From Kaistia sp. 32K (GTDB lineage Bacteria > Pseudomonadota > Alphaproteobacteria > Rhizobiales > Kaistiaceae), in assembly GCF_016629525.1 (NCBI RefSeq), contig NZ_AP024269.1, positions 2,232,001 through 2,296,000 of the forward strand: a stretch of 64,000 nucleotides of DNA, given 5' to 3'. Below are positions 32,822 to 44,553 of the stretch, in pieces. Each line of letters begins with the position of its first letter. Within the stretch, counting starts at the first letter, position 1. Both the position numbers and the translations under genes were made by a program. The notes under the pieces are model-generated. The model was not told where the DNA came from and did not search any database. It saw only the letters and a program-made list of their open reading frames with translations.

Positions 32822-34183
32822 ATGCCGATCAATATCCTGATGCCCGCGCTTTCGCCGACCATGGAAGAGGGCAACCTCGCCAAGTGGAACGTGAAGGTTG
32901 GCGACAAGGTCAAGTCGGGCGATGTCATCGCCGAGATCGAGACCGACAAGGCGACGATGGAAGTCGAATCCATCGATGAAGGCACCGTTGGCCAGCTGCT
33001 GGTGCCCGAGGGCGCGCAAGGCGTGAAGGTCAACGCGCTGATCGCCGTGCTTCTGGCGGAAGGCGAAGATGCCAGCGCCGTCGGCGCCGCGCCCGCCGCT
33101 GCCCCGGCGCCCGCGGCCGCTCCGGCCGCGGCACCCGCTCCGGCAGCTTCGGCTCCGGCCGCGACGCCAGCTCCCGCAGCGCCGGCAGCGGCTCCCGCAG
33201 CACCGGCGGCAGCGGCTCCCGCGGCCCAGGCCGGTGATCGCGTCTTCGCATCGCCGCTGGCCCGCCGCATCGCCAAGGAAGCCGGGATCGACCTCTCCAA
33301 GGTCAACGGCTCCGGTCCGCATGGCCGCGTCGTCCAGGCTGATGTCGAGGCTGCCAAGCAGGGTGGCGTCGCCAAGGCCGCGCCGGCTCCCGCCGCGGCT
33401 CCGGCGCCTGCCGCCGCGACCGCTGCTCCGGCTCACTCTGGCCCGACCGACGCGCAGACGCTCAAGCTGTTCGCAGAAGGCTCGTACGATCTCGTGCCGC
33501 ATGACAACATGCGCAAGACGATCGCCCGCCGCCTGACGGAATCGAAGCAGAACGTCCCGCACTTCTACGTCACGGTCGATACCGAGCTCGACGCGCTGCT
33601 GGCGCTGCGCGAGCAGATCAACGGTGCCGCGCCGAAGGATGCCGACGGCAAGCCGGCCTACAAGGTCTCGGTCAACGACATGGTCATCAAGGCCATGGCG
33701 CTGGCGCTGAAGAAGGTTCCGGGCGCCAACGCGTCGTGGACCGATGGCGGTATGCTCGTCCACAAGGTGGTCGATGTCGGCGTCGCCGTCTCGATCCCCG
33801 GCGGCCTGATCACCCCGGTCGTCCGCAATGCCGAGACCAAGTCGCTCTCGACCATCTCGAACGAGATGAAGGACCTCGCCAAGCGGGCGCGCGAGCGCAA
33901 GCTGAAGCCAGAGGAATACCAGGGCGGCACGACCTCGGTCTCCAACCTCGGCATGTTCGGCGTCAAGGACTTCGCGGCGATCATTAACCCGCCGCATGCG
34001 ACGATCCTCGCCGTCGGCGCGGGCATCCAGCAGCCGGTCGTGCGCGGCGGCGAGATCAAGATCGCGACCATCATGTCGGTCACGCTCTCGACCGACCATC
34101 GCGTCGTCGACGGCGCGCTCGGGGCCGAGCTCCTGCAGGCCTTCAAGGGCTACATCGAGAAGCCCATGGCGATGCTGGTCTGA
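32822..34183 (+). CDS. pdhC: Dihydrolipoamide acetyltransferase, PDH E2
   Basis: Core of the pyruvate dehydrogenase complex, 453 residues. Lipoyl domain 1-78 (Lys43 in [10 protein letters not shown]), long Ala/Pro linker (about 88-135), E1/E3-binding domain (FASPLARRIAKEAGIDLSKV and GRVVQADVEA), second Ala/Pro linker, and the acyltransferase domain from about residue 220, with catalytic His426 in TDHRVVDG. The ATG at 32822 lies 7 nt after the DUF5076 stop. One lipoyl domain in E2 plus one in E1 beta gives two per E1-E2 unit. Confidence 0.96.
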   Translation: MPINILMPALSPTMEEGNLAKWNVKVGDKVKSGDVIAEIETDKATMEVESIDEGTVGQLLVPEGAQGVKVNALIAVLLAEGEDASAVGAAPAAAPAPAAAPAAAPAPAASAPAATPAPAAPAAAPAAPAAAAPAAQAGDRVFASPLARRIAKEAGIDLSKVNGSGPHGRVVQADVEAAKQGGVAKAAPAPAAAPAPAAATAAPAHSGPTDAQTLKLFAEGSYDLVPHDNMRKTIARRLTESKQNVPHFYVTVDTELDALLALREQINGAAPKDADGKPAYKVSVNDMVIKAMALALKKVPGANASWTDGGMLVHKVVDVGVAVSIPGGLITPVVRNAETKSLSTISNEMKDLAKRARERKLKPEEYQGGTTSVSNLGMFGVKDFAAIINPPHATILAVGAGIQQPVVRGGEIKIATIMSVTLSTDHRVVDGALGAELLQAFKGYIEKPMAMLV

Positions 34184-34200
34184 TCCAGCGCCGTCCTTTC

Positions 34201-34229
34201 GGCTCCCTTCTCCAAGCGGGGAGGGAGCC
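34201..34229. repeat. Short palindrome between pdhC and lpdA
   Basis: GGCTCCCT (34201-34208) pairs with AGGGAGCC (34222-34229) around TCTCC and GGGG, which can also pair partly. It is the only feature in the 75-nt gap. It resembles the CCCTTCTCC...GGGGAGGG part of the second cobN element, but the match is short. It could be an attenuating or mRNA-processing hairpin in the pdh operon. Confidence 0.5.
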
Positions 34230-34258
34230 GCAAAACCCTTCACGTCAGCGAGACGAAC

Positions 34259-35674
34259 ATGGCCGCACCCTACGACGTCATCATCATCGGCTCCGGCCCG
34301 GGCGGCTATGTCGCCGCTATCCGCGCCGCCCAGCTCGGCCTCAAGACGGCCGTCGTCGAGAAGAGCCATCTCGGCGGTATCTGCCTAAACTGGGGCTGCA
34401 TCCCGACCAAGGCGCTGCTGCGCTCGGCCGAGGTCTACCACTATTTCGAACACGCCTCCGACTACGGCCTCTCGGCTGACAAGGTCGGCTTCGACATGGC
34501 CGCCATCACCAAGCGTTCGCGCGGCGTCGCCGGCCAGCTGAACCAGGGCGTCACCGGCCTTCTGAAGAAGAACAAGGTCGACGTGATCTGGGGTACGGCC
34601 GAGATCACCGCGCCCGGCAAGATTTCGGTCAAGGCGGCCGAGAATCCGCCGAAGAACGCGCTCGGCGGCGGTGACTACGAGGCGAAGAACATCGTCATCG
34701 CGACGGGCGCCCGCCCGCGCGCGCTGCCCGGCATCGAGCCGGACAAGAAGCAGATCTGGACCTATTTCGAGGCCATGGTGCCCGAGACGCTGCCGAAGTC
34801 GCTGCTCGTCATCGGCTCCGGCGCGATCGGCATCGAGTTCGCGTCCTTCTACCGGACGATGGGCTCCGAGGTGACGGTCGTCGAAGTCCTGCCGCAGATC
34901 CTGCCGGTCGAGGACGAAGAGATCGCCGCGCATGCCCGCAAGCGCTTCGAGAAGCAGGGCATCAAGATCCTGACGAGCGCCAAGGTGACCAAGGTCGTCA
35001 AGGCGGCGAACTCGGTCACGGCGACGATCGAGACCGCGGACGGCAAGACGCAGGAAATCACCACCGAGAAGCTCATCTCGGCGGTCGGCGTCGTCGGCAA
35101 CATCGAGGGCCTCGGCCTCGAGAAGCTCGGCGTCAAGACGGATCGTGGCTGCGTCGTCGCGGACGGTGTCGGCAAGACCAACGTTCCCGGCGTCTGGGCG
35201 ATCGGCGACGTCGCCGGCCCGCCGATGCTGGCGCACAAGGCCGAGCATGAGGGCGTCATCACCGTCGAGGCGATCGCCGGCCTGCATCCGCACCTGATGG
35301 ACAAGGCCAAGATCCCGGGCTGCACCTACTGCAACCCGCAGATCGCCTCGGTCGGTCTCACGGAGAAGAAGGCGAGGGAAGCCGGCTACGACATCCGCGT
35401 CGGCAAGTTCCCCTTCATCGGCAACGGCAAGGCGATCGCGCTCGGCGAGCCCGAGGGCCTGGTGAAGACGATCTTCGACAAGAAGACCGGCCAGCTGCTC
35501 GGCGCCCATCTCGTCGGCGCGGAAGTGACCGAGCTGATCCAGGGCTTCGTCATCGCCATGAACCTCGAGACGACCGAGGAAGAGCTGATCAACGCCGTGT
35601 TCCCGCATCCGACCCTGTCGGAAACGATGCATGAGAGCGTGCTGTCGGCTTACGGCCGGGCGATCCATATCTGA
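34259..35674 (+). CDS. lpdA: Dihydrolipoamide dehydrogenase, PDH E3
   Basis: FAD-dependent disulfide reductase that reoxidises lipoyl groups, 471 residues. FAD-binding GSGPGG (residues 11-16), redox cysteines Cys42 and Cys47 in GGICLNWGCIPTK, NAD-binding VIGSGAIGIEFASFY, the second FAD motif VWAIGDVAGPPMLAHKAEHEG, and the interface His/Glu in HPTLSETMHE are all present. It is the last gene of the pdh operon. The GIY-YIG gene begins 6 nt after its stop. Confidence 0.97.
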   Translation: MAAPYDVIIIGSGPGGYVAAIRAAQLGLKTAVVEKSHLGGICLNWGCIPTKALLRSAEVYHYFEHASDYGLSADKVGFDMAAITKRSRGVAGQLNQGVTGLLKKNKVDVIWGTAEITAPGKISVKAAENPPKNALGGGDYEAKNIVIATGARPRALPGIEPDKKQIWTYFEAMVPETLPKSLLVIGSGAIGIEFASFYRTMGSEVTVVEVLPQILPVEDEEIAAHARKRFEKQGIKILTSAKVTKVVKAANSVTATIETADGKTQEITTEKLISAVGVVGNIEGLGLEKLGVKTDRGCVVADGVGKTNVPGVWAIGDVAGPPMLAHKAEHEGVITVEAIAGLHPHLMDKAKIPGCTYCNPQIASVGLTEKKAREAGYDIRVGKFPFIGNGKAIALGEPEGLVKTIFDKKTGQLLGAHLVGAEVTELIQGFVIAMNLETTEEELINAVFPHPTLSETMHESVLSAYGRAIHI

Positions 35675-35680
35675 GGTCCC

Positions 35681-35980
35681 ATGCGGCGAAGCTTGCGACC
35701 ATGTGTCTACATCGTCGCAAGCCGCCGGCACGGAACGCTCTACATTGGCGTGACCAGCAACATCGCGGCGAGGGCGTTGCAACACCGGGAAGGATTGGTC
35801 GAGGGATTTTCGAAGCGCTACGGCACCAAGATACTGGTGTTCTTCGAGATGCACGACACGATGGAATCCGCCATTCTTCGAGAGAAGCAGCTCAAGGAAT
35901 GGCGGCGGGATTGGAAGATCCGCCTCATCGAGGAAAGCAACCCCGACTGGTCCGACCTCTACAGTTTGACGATGGAATGA
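35681..35980 (+). CDS. GIY-YIG domain protein (YhbQ/UPF0213-like)
   Basis: 99-residue single-domain GIY-YIG protein: VYIVASRRHGTLYIGVTSN contains the paired motif VYI...YIG, followed by conserved Arg (AAR), and the sequence AILREKQLKEWRRDWK with the catalytic-type Glu. Proteins of this small class resemble endonucleases such as the UvrC N-terminal domain, but their cellular role is unknown and they are often located in repeat-rich or mobile positions. It starts 6 nt after lpdA and is followed within 15 nt by a palindromic repeat. Confidence 0.9.
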   Translation: MRRSLRPCVYIVASRRHGTLYIGVTSNIAARALQHREGLVEGFSKRYGTKILVFFEMHDTMESAILREKQLKEWRRDWKIRLIEESNPDWSDLYSLTME

Positions 35981-35994
35981 CGACAATCGCCGCC

Positions 35995-36072
35995 GTCATC
36001 CCGGCGAAGGCCGGGATCCATAAACACCGGCGGAGGTGTCCCGCCATGGACCCCGGCCTTCGCCGGGGTGAC
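35995..36072. repeat. 78-bp inverted repeat (family D)
   Basis: GTCATCCCGGCGAAGGCCGG plus ATCCAT (35995-36021) is mirrored by ATGGAC plus CCCGGCCTTCGCCGGGGTGAC (36046-36072), with one mismatch region, around a 24-nt spacer. Each arm also contains a hairpin GGCGAAGGCC or GGCCTTCGCC. It begins 14 nt after the GIY-YIG stop codon and does not encode anything. Confidence 0.85.
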
Positions 36073-36144
36073 GGGCGAGCTGGATGACGGAATGGAGCGC
36101 TTCGGCGCGCCGAATGATCAGGACTCGGAAGACAAGTGCTCGGA

Positions 36145-36393
36145 ATGGATACGAAAACAATCCTGATCTGGGTCGCCATCGGCCTGGTCGCAGGCTGGCT
36201 CGCCAGCATCGTCGTCGGTGGCGGCGGCTTCATCCGCAACATCATCACGGGGCTGATCGGCGCCGTGGTGGGCGGTTTTCTGGTCAGCCACTTCAACGTG
36301 CCGGTCAATCTCGGCAATGAATTCGTCAACCAGATCGTCATCGCGGCCGGCGGCGCTGTCATCGTCGTGTTCCTGGCGCGGTTGATTGCATGA
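36145..36393 (+). CDS. GlsB/YeaQ/YmgE family membrane protein (first copy)
   Basis: 82-residue protein with three hydrophobic helices: residues 4-23 (TILIWVAIGLVAGWLASIVV), 31-50 and 62-80. It has the family's G-L-V-A-G-W-L-A and G-L-I-G-A-V-V-G-G pattern. The GlsB/YeaQ family is stress-associated in Gram-negative bacteria, but the biochemical role is unknown. The ATG at 36145 gives the usual length; a GTG at 36136 would add three residues. A second related gene follows 79 nt downstream. Confidence 0.85.
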   Translation: MDTKTILIWVAIGLVAGWLASIVVGGGGFIRNIITGLIGAVVGGFLVSHFNVPVNLGNEFVNQIVIAAGGAVIVVFLARLIA

Positions 36394-36472
36394 CGGCCAT
36401 GCGCGACACAAAGCTGGTGTTGCGCGCGGTCTTCCCCCATATGGTTCTAAGAATGACAGATCGGGGCTCATC

Positions 36473-36721
36473 ATGAACGGTGTCGGCATTTTCGCGACGA
36501 TCATCATCGGCATCCTCGCCGGCTGGATCGCGTCCCGCGCGATGGAGCGCCGGCAGGGGTTGATCCTCAATCTGATCGTCGGCCTCGTCGGCGCCTGGAT
36601 CGGCGCCGCGCTCGCCGCCGCGTTCAACATCCATTTCGCAGGGTTCGTCGGCAGCCTGGTGGTCTCGACCGTCGGCGCGATCGTCCTGCTGTTCCTGCTC
36701 AGCCTCCTGCGCCGCGCGTAA
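36473..36721 (+). CDS. GlsB/YeaQ/YmgE family membrane protein (second copy)
   Basis: 82-residue protein with the same three-helix plan as its neighbour: residues 5-20 (GIFATIIIGILAGWIASRAM), 30-48 (LILNLIVGLVGAWIGAALAA) and 58-79. The shared IGILAGWIAS / IGLVAGWLAS and LIVGLVGAWIG / LITGLIGAVVG-like segments show that the two are tandem paralogues. It ends 18 nt before lipA. The start is the ATG at 36473 in TCATCATGAAC; no strong ribosome-binding site is visible. Confidence 0.85.
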   Translation: MNGVGIFATIIIGILAGWIASRAMERRQGLILNLIVGLVGAWIGAALAAAFNIHFAGFVGSLVVSTVGAIVLLFLLSLLRRA

Positions 36722-36739
36722 GGGGAGTTCGGAGTTACC

Positions 36740-37702
36740 ATGGTCGTCGTGCTCGATACGCGTACCGGCAAGGATCTGCGGCCGCGCCATCCGGAAAAGG
36801 CGAACCGCCCGGAAACACCGCTGCTGCGCAAGCCGGACTGGATCCGCGTCCGCGCGCCGGGCTCGCCGGTCTATCGCGAGACGCAGGAGATCGTGAAGAA
36901 GAACGGTCTCGTGACCGTCTGCGAGGAAGCCGGCTGCCCGAACATCGGCGAATGCTGGTCGAAGAAGCACGCGACCTTCATGATCATGGGCGACACCTGC
37001 ACGCGCGCCTGTGCCTTCTGCAACGTCCGCACCGGCATGCCGGAGGCGCTCGACCGCGCCGAGCCGGAGAAGGTGGCGGAGGCCGTCGCCAAGCTCGGCC
37101 TCGAGCATGTCGTCATCACCTCGGTCGATCGTGACGATCTCGCCGATGGCGGCGCGCAGCATTTCGCCGACGTGATCTACGCGATCCGCCGTGCGGCACC
37201 TGGCACCACCATCGAGATCCTGACGCCGGACTTCCTGCGCAAGCCGGGCGCTCTCGAAGTGGTCGTCGAGGCCCGCCCCGACGTCTTCAACCACAATCTC
37301 GAGACGGTGCCGTCCAAGTATCTGAAGGTGCGCCCCGGCGCCCGCTACTTCCATTCGCTCCGCCTGCTGCAGCGGGTGAAGGAGCTCGATCCCAACATGT
37401 TCACCAAGTCCGGCATCATGGTCGGCCTCGGCGAGGAGCGGAACGAGATCCTGCAGCTGATGGATGATCTGCGCGTCGCCGAGGTCGATTTCATGACCAT
37501 CGGCCAGTACCTGCAGCCGAGCCGCAAGCATCACCCGGTCATCCGCTTCGTCACCCCGGACGAGTTCAAGTCGTTCGAGACGATCGCCTATGCCAAGGGC
37601 TTCCTGATGGTGTCGTCGAGCCCGCTGACGCGCTCGTCGCACCACGCCGGCGAGGATTTCGCCCGGCTGCGCGCCGCGCGTCAGGCGCAGCACCAGGTCT
37701 GA
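36740..37702 (+). CDS. lipA: Lipoyl synthase
   Basis: Radical SAM enzyme that inserts two sulfurs into octanoyl groups on lipoyl domains. In 320 residues, the auxiliary-cluster cysteines are Cys61, Cys66 and Cys72 ([14 protein letters not shown]), and the radical SAM cluster is Cys87, Cys91 and Cys94 (CTRACAFC). The C-terminal [15 protein letters not shown] carries the conserved Ser that ligates the auxiliary cluster. A GGGAG-type site precedes the ATG. Its product is the cofactor of the two lipoyl domains in the nearby PDH subunits. Confidence 0.98.
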   Translation: MVVVLDTRTGKDLRPRHPEKANRPETPLLRKPDWIRVRAPGSPVYRETQEIVKKNGLVTVCEEAGCPNIGECWSKKHATFMIMGDTCTRACAFCNVRTGMPEALDRAEPEKVAEAVAKLGLEHVVITSVDRDDLADGGAQHFADVIYAIRRAAPGTTIEILTPDFLRKPGALEVVVEARPDVFNHNLETVPSKYLKVRPGARYFHSLRLLQRVKELDPNMFTKSGIMVGLGEERNEILQLMDDLRVAEVDFMTIGQYLQPSRKHHPVIRFVTPDEFKSFETIAYAKGFLMVSSSPLTRSSHHAGEDFARLRAARQAQHQV

Positions 37703-37707
37703 TCGCG

Positions 37708-38175
37708 ATGCCGAGCTTCTCGACCGAACACGAGGTCGGTCATTCGGCCACGGAGATGTTCGATCTCGTCGCCGACGTGGAGAAATATCCGCAGTTCGTC
37801 CCGCTCTGCGAGCGGCTGGTGATCCGCGGCCGCAAGCCGGACGGCAACCGCGAGATCCTGATCGCCGACATGACGGTCGCCTACAAGATCGTCCGCGAGA
37901 CCTTCACCACCAAGGTAGTGCTGGACCGCGAGGCGGGCACGATCCGCGCCGAATATCTCGACGGGCCGTTCAAGCATCTCGACAATGTCTGGGCGTTCAA
38001 GCCGATCGACGACGCACGCAGCACCGTGAGCTTCGCGATCGACTACGAGTTCCGCTCGCGCACGCTGTCGGCGCTGATGGGCACCGTCTTCGACAAGGCG
38101 TTCCGGAAATTCTCCGACGCCTTCGAGAAGCGGGCGGACGCCATCTATGGCGGCATCCCTCAGGTCAGCACGTAG
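37708..38175 (+). CDS. COQ10/RatA-like START-domain protein
   Basis: 155-residue single-domain protein of the START/SRPBCC superfamily, with the signature MFDLVADVEKYPQFVPLCER and the C-terminal FDKAFRKFSDAFEKRADAIYG. Members are coenzyme Q-binding COQ10 homologues in mitochondria and RatA-like proteins in enterobacteria. Context next to lipA is conserved in alphaproteobacteria and fits a role in quinone handling better than a toxin. It is 5 nt after lipA, so probably cotranscribed. The 3' end overlaps a convergent gene by 16 nt. Confidence 0.85.
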   Translation: MPSFSTEHEVGHSATEMFDLVADVEKYPQFVPLCERLVIRGRKPDGNREILIADMTVAYKIVRETFTTKVVLDREAGTIRAEYLDGPFKHLDNVWAFKPIDDARSTVSFAIDYEFRSRTLSALMGTVFDKAFRKFSDAFEKRADAIYGGIPQVST

Positions 38176-39074
38176 TTCACCGGCTTGACCGGCTCGGGCA
38201 GCTCCGCTTCGCCCAGCATTTCCCGCAGCGTCGTCTCGATCATCGTCGACATGCCGTCGAGCGCGAGGTCGTTCGCCGCCGTGCCGAACGGCTCTTCCAG
38301 CTGGTCGCTCAGCGCTTCCAGCGCATAGAAGGTGTAGGCGAGGAAGGCGACGATCAGCGGCGTCAGCACGCCGATCGAATCGACCAGCCCGAACGGCAGC
38401 AGGAAGCAGTAAAGATAGATCGTCCGGTGCAGGATCACCGAATAGGTGAAGGGCAGCGGCGTGCCCGCCAGCCGCTCGCAGGCGCCCAGCACGTCCGAGA
38501 GCGCATCGAGATGCCGCTCCATCGCCGTCACCAGGATCGGGTCGATCTCGCCGGCTCGGCGCAGGTTGGCGATCAGGCCGCCGATATGGAGCAGGATCAC
38601 CGCCGGACGGAACTGCGCGGCCGCGAGCGGTCCGTCGACGAAGTCGGCCGGCAGGAATTTCTTGAGATCGGGCAGGGGATCACTGCGGCGCAGCTGGTGG
38701 CGCAGCGCATGCGTGAAGGCGATGGTCGCATAGATGATCGCGCGCGCCGCCGCCGGATCGTCCTGCAGCGTCAGCGCCTGCCGTGCCAGCGAACGGGCAT
38801 GGATCAGCAGCGCGCCCCATTGCTTGCGCGCCTCCCAGAAGCGGTCGTAGCTGGCGCTGTTGCGGAAGCCGAGAAAGATCGCGATCGCGATGCCGATCAG
38901 CGAGAACGGCACGAAGGTCAGCGTCACCTTGAACGAGAAGAGCCGGCCGTGCAGCAGGGTGACGATCGTCGCGAAGGCGGCGGTGAGCAGGAGCTGCGGC
39001 AGGATGATCGGCAGCACCGAGCCGCGCCAGACGAGGATCATGCCGAACCAGTTCGGCCGCTTGCGGACGATCAT
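38160..39074 (-). CDS. Bestrophin-like (UPF0187) membrane protein
   Basis: 304-residue protein of the bestrophin/YneE family of anion-channel-like proteins. Hydrophobic helices occur at about residues 20-42, 50-70, 206-228 and 232-252. Family marks are the WRGSVLPIILPQ at the start, LGFRNSASYDRFWEARKQWG after the second helix (fixed N-x-A-Y-x-R-x-W-E-x-R), and PFGLVDSIGVLTPL in the third. It is convergent with the COQ10-like gene. Ion selectivity cannot be told. Confidence 0.9.
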   Translation of the reverse strand: MIVRKRPNWFGMILVWRGSVLPIILPQLLLTAAFATIVTLLHGRLFSFKVTLTFVPFSLIGIAIAIFLGFRNSASYDRFWEARKQWGALLIHARSLARQALTLQDDPAAARAIIYATIAFTHALRHQLRRSDPLPDLKKFLPADFVDGPLAAAQFRPAVILLHIGGLIANLRRAGEIDPILVTAMERHLDALSDVLGACERLAGTPLPFTYSVILHRTIYLYCFLLPFGLVDSIGVLTPLIVAFLAYTFYALEALSDQLEEPFGTAANDLALDGMSTMIETTLREMLGEAELPEPVKPVNYVLT

Positions 39075-39077
39075 TCT

Positions 39078-39575
39078 CTAGCCTTCCGCCGCCTCGGCAA
39101 GCAGTTTCAGCGCCTCGGCCACCGTCGCGAAGCGGACGCCGGAGCGGTCGCGATCGGCGAAGACGTGAACCGCATGCTGCGCGGAAGATCCCCGGCGCAT
39201 GACGCCGAAATGCACGAGCCCGACCGGCTTGTCCGGCGATCCCCCCGTGGGACCGGCAATGCCGGTAACGGCGACGGCGAGATCCGCGCCTGATTTCGCC
39301 AGGGCTCCGGCCGCCATGGCGAGCGCGACTTCCTGGCTGACGGCGCCGACCCGCTGGATCAGCTCCGCTGACACGCCGATCATCTCGGTCTTGGCTTCAT
39401 TGGAATAGGTGACGAAGCCGCGGTCGACGACGGCGGAGGAGCCCGAAATCTCCGTCAGCACGCCGGCGATCAGGCCGCCGGTGCAGGATTCGGCCGTCGC
39501 GATCTTCAGGCCGCGCGCGATGCAGAGCTCGATCAGGGCCCGCGCCTGGCCTTCCAGCGGCGTCAGGTCGGTCAT
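39078..39575 (-). CDS. CinA C-terminal domain protein (nicotinamide-nucleotide amidase family)
   Basis: 165-residue stand-alone CinA-C domain with [21 protein letters not shown], typical of the PncC-type NMN deamidase, and conserved [15 protein letters not shown]. It probably converts nicotinamide mononucleotide to nicotinic acid mononucleotide in pyridine nucleotide recycling. It overlaps the ispDF stop by 4 nt and is followed after 3 nt by the bestrophin-like gene, so the three minus-strand genes form one operon. Confidence 0.9.
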   Translation of the reverse strand: MTDLTPLEGQARALIELCIARGLKIATAESCTGGLIAGVLTEISGSSAVVDRGFVTYSNEAKTEMIGVSAELIQRVGAVSQEVALAMAAGALAKSGADLAVAVTGIAGPTGGSPDKPVGLVHFGVMRRGSSAQHAVHVFADRDRSGVRFATVAEALKLLAEAAEG

Positions 39576-40783
39576 GCGTCTTCCTCCGTGAAGGGCAGGC
39601 GGATGGTCGCCGTCGCGATGGCCGCGATGCCTTCGCCCCTGCCGACAAATCCCATCTTCTCGTTCGTCGTCGCCTTGACGCCGACGCGGCCGGGGCTGAT
39701 CCCGACGATCTCGGCGATGCGGGCGCGCATGGCGTCGCGGTGTGGGCCGATCTTCGGCGCCTCGGCGATGATGGCGAGGTCGAGATTGACGATGACGCCG
39801 CCCCGCGCCGCCACGCGCTGCGCCGCGAAGGCAAGAAAACGGTCCGACGAGGCGCCGCGCCATTGCGGATCGGAAGGCGGGAAATGGTCGCCGATGTCGC
39901 CGTCGGCGATCGCCCCCAGCACGGCGTCGGTCAGGGCATGCAGCGCCACGTCGGCATCGGAATGGCCGGAGAGCTTCCGGTCATGCGGGATCTCGACGCC
40001 GCCGAGCCAGACATGATCGCCATCGGTGAAGGAATGCACGTCATAGCCGGTGCCGACGCGGGTCTCGCCCGTCCGGAGCAACGCTTCCATGCGCAGGCGC
40101 TGATCAGCCAAGTCGATATCCTCCGGCAGGGTCAGCTTGATGTTGGAACGCTCGCCGAGCACGATCCGGACCGGAATGCCGGCCCATTCGGCAATGCCGG
40201 CATCGTCGGTGAAATCGCCGGGCTCTGCGGCCGCCCGCCGATGCGCGTCGAGAATGGTGGCGAGGCGGAAGGCCTGCGGCGTCTCGGCCGCGAAGAGATC
40301 GGCGCGTGGGACCGTGTCGGTGACGATGGCGCAGGCATCGGCGCGCTTCAGCGTATCGGTAACCGGCGAGGCGGCAAGCACTGCGTCGGAGGTCCCGAGC
40401 GCGTCGATGACGCGATCGATGAGCGCCGCCGAGGCGAAGGGGCGGACGGCGTCGTGGATCAGCACATGGGTGACGCCGCGATCGGCGAGCGCCTCCAGCC
40501 CGCGCCGCACCGATTCCTGCCGCGTCGCGCCGCCGGTCACGAAAGGAAGCAGCCCCGCCTGACCGGCTACGGCCGCGCCATAGAGATCGGCGTCGTCGGG
40601 GTGAATGACGACGAGAACGTCGTCGATGCGGGGATGGCTTAGGAAAAGTGCCGTGGTCCGGCGCAGGATCGGCTGGCCGGCGAGGGTCCGGTACTGCTTC
40701 GGCATGTCGCCGCCGGCGCGCACGCCCCGTCCCGCCGCCACGATCAGGACCGCGACCCGCGAAGGCCCAACACTTTCGTTCAT
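39572..40783 (-). CDS. ispDF: Bifunctional IspD/IspF isoprenoid enzyme
   Basis: 403-residue fusion of two MEP-pathway enzymes. Residues 1-225 are IspD, 2-C-methyl-D-erythritol 4-phosphate cytidylyltransferase, with the nucleotide-binding [20 protein letters not shown]. Residues 245-403 are IspF, the 2,4-cyclodiphosphate synthase, with metal-binding GTGYDVHSF and [16 protein letters not shown]. IspE, the enzyme between them, is encoded elsewhere. The ATG at complement 40783 starts the standard IspD N terminus; an upstream in-frame ATG would add 29 non-conserved residues. Fusion of IspD and IspF is usual in alphaproteobacteria. Confidence 0.96.
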   Translation of the reverse strand: MNESVGPSRVAVLIVAAGRGVRAGGDMPKQYRTLAGQPILRRTTALFLSHPRIDDVLVVIHPDDADLYGAAVAGQAGLLPFVTGGATRQESVRRGLEALADRGVTHVLIHDAVRPFASAALIDRVIDALGTSDAVLAASPVTDTLKRADACAIVTDTVPRADLFAAETPQAFRLATILDAHRRAAAEPGDFTDDAGIAEWAGIPVRIVLGERSNIKLTLPEDIDLADQRLRMEALLRTGETRVGTGYDVHSFTDGDHVWLGGVEIPHDRKLSGHSDADVALHALTDAVLGAIADGDIGDHFPPSDPQWRGASSDRFLAFAAQRVAARGGVIVNLDLAIIAEAPKIGPHRDAMRARIAEIVGISPGRVGVKATTNEKMGFVGRGEGIAAIATATIRLPFTEEDA

Positions 40784-40875
40784 GAGCGAGAGATCCCGCA
40801 GAAATGGAGCCTCGCGGCTCTTTTGACAGATGGTCGCATGGATCGGAGATTTCACACCGCAACGCAACAAGTCTC

Positions 40876-40903
40876 TTGCCGCAGCCAGCTGAGTGACTAA
40901 TAT
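40876..40903 (+). promoter_or_regulatory. Candidate promoter for dusB-ntrBC
   Basis: TTGCCG (40876-40881) is followed after 16 nt by TAATAT (40898-40903), in the gap between divergent ispDF and dusB. If real, transcription would begin near 40910, which excludes the in-frame GTG at 40904 as the dusB start. No sigma-54 (GG-N10-GC) promoter was seen here. Confidence 0.4.
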
Positions 40904-40939
40904 GTGGGCACGTCATCCGGTGCCTATTCGGTAGTCATA

Positions 40940-41964
<1,025 letters not shown>

Positions 41965-41968
<4 letters not shown>

Positions 41969-43101
41969 ACCGAAACATGGCTCCGAGCGAAGTCGCAGAC
42001 GCCGCCGCCGGCGGATCGGCATCGATCCTGCTCGACGCGCTGCCGCACCCGATCATCATGATCGACGGGGCAGGGCACGTCACCGACGCCAACAGCGCCG
42101 CGCAGGATTTCTTCCAGGCCTCGATCGCCGTGCTGCGGCGACAGCCGATCGCCCATTTCGTACCGTTCGGCAGTCCGCTGCTCTCGCTGATCGAGCAGGT
42201 CAGGACGCGCGGCGCGGCCGTCAACGAATATCGCGTCGACGTCGGCACGCCGCGCAACGGCAGCGACCGCATCGTCGACATCTATGCCTCGCCGGTGCCC
42301 GAAAAGCCCGACTCGGTCGTCATCCTGCTGCAGGAGAAGACGATGGCCGAGAAGATCGACCGCCAGCTGACGCATCGCGGCGCGGCGCGCTCGGTCACCG
42401 GCCTCGCCGCCATGCTGGCGCATGAGATCAAGAACCCGCTCTCCGGCATCCGTGGCGCGGCGCAGCTGCTCGAATCCTCCGTAGACGACGACGATCGCGC
42501 GCTCACTCGGCTGATCTGCGACGAAACCGACCGCATCGTGAAGCTGGTCGACCGGATGGAGGTCTTCTCCGACGAACGGCCGGTCGAGCGCGCGCCCGTC
42601 AACATCCATGTCGTGCTGGAGCATGTGAAGCGGCTGGCGCAATCCGGCTTCGCCCGCAACATCCGCATCATCGAGGAATATGACCCGTCGCTGCCGGCGG
42701 TCTATGCCAACCGCGACCAGCTGGTGCAGGTCTTCCTGAACCTGGTCAAGAACGCGGCCGAGGCGATCGGCAATGACGACAATGGCGAGATCCTGCTTTC
42801 GACGGCCTTCAAGCCCGGCATCCGACTTTCGGTCCCCGGCTCGACCAACCGGGTAACGCTGCCGCTCGAATTCATCGTCCGCGACAACGGCCCCGGCGTG
42901 CCGGCGGACATGCTGCCCCACCTGTTCGACCCTTTCGTCACCACCAAGACCAATGGTTCCGGCCTCGGTCTGGCACTGGTCGCCAAGATCATCGGCGACC
43001 ATGGCGGCGTGATCGAGTGCGATTCCCAGCAGAACCGCACGACCTTCCGCGTGCTGATGCCGGCATTCCCGGGCGACGCACCTGCAGACAAGGACAACTG
43101 A
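41965..43101 (+). CDS. ntrB: Nitrogen regulation sensor histidine kinase NtrB
   Basis: Cytoplasmic kinase/phosphatase for NtrC, 378 residues, without membrane segments. A PAS domain (residues 15-120, [19 protein letters not shown]) is followed by the H-box with phosphorylated His153 in [16 protein letters not shown]-box [10 protein letters not shown], and G-boxes DNGPGVP and [12 protein letters not shown] protein is expected to control it. A GTG start overlaps dusB, and ntrC begins 1 nt after its stop. Confidence 0.96.
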
Positions 43102-43102
43102 C

Positions 43103-44545
<1,443 letters not shown>

Positions 44546-44553
44546 ACCCGCTT

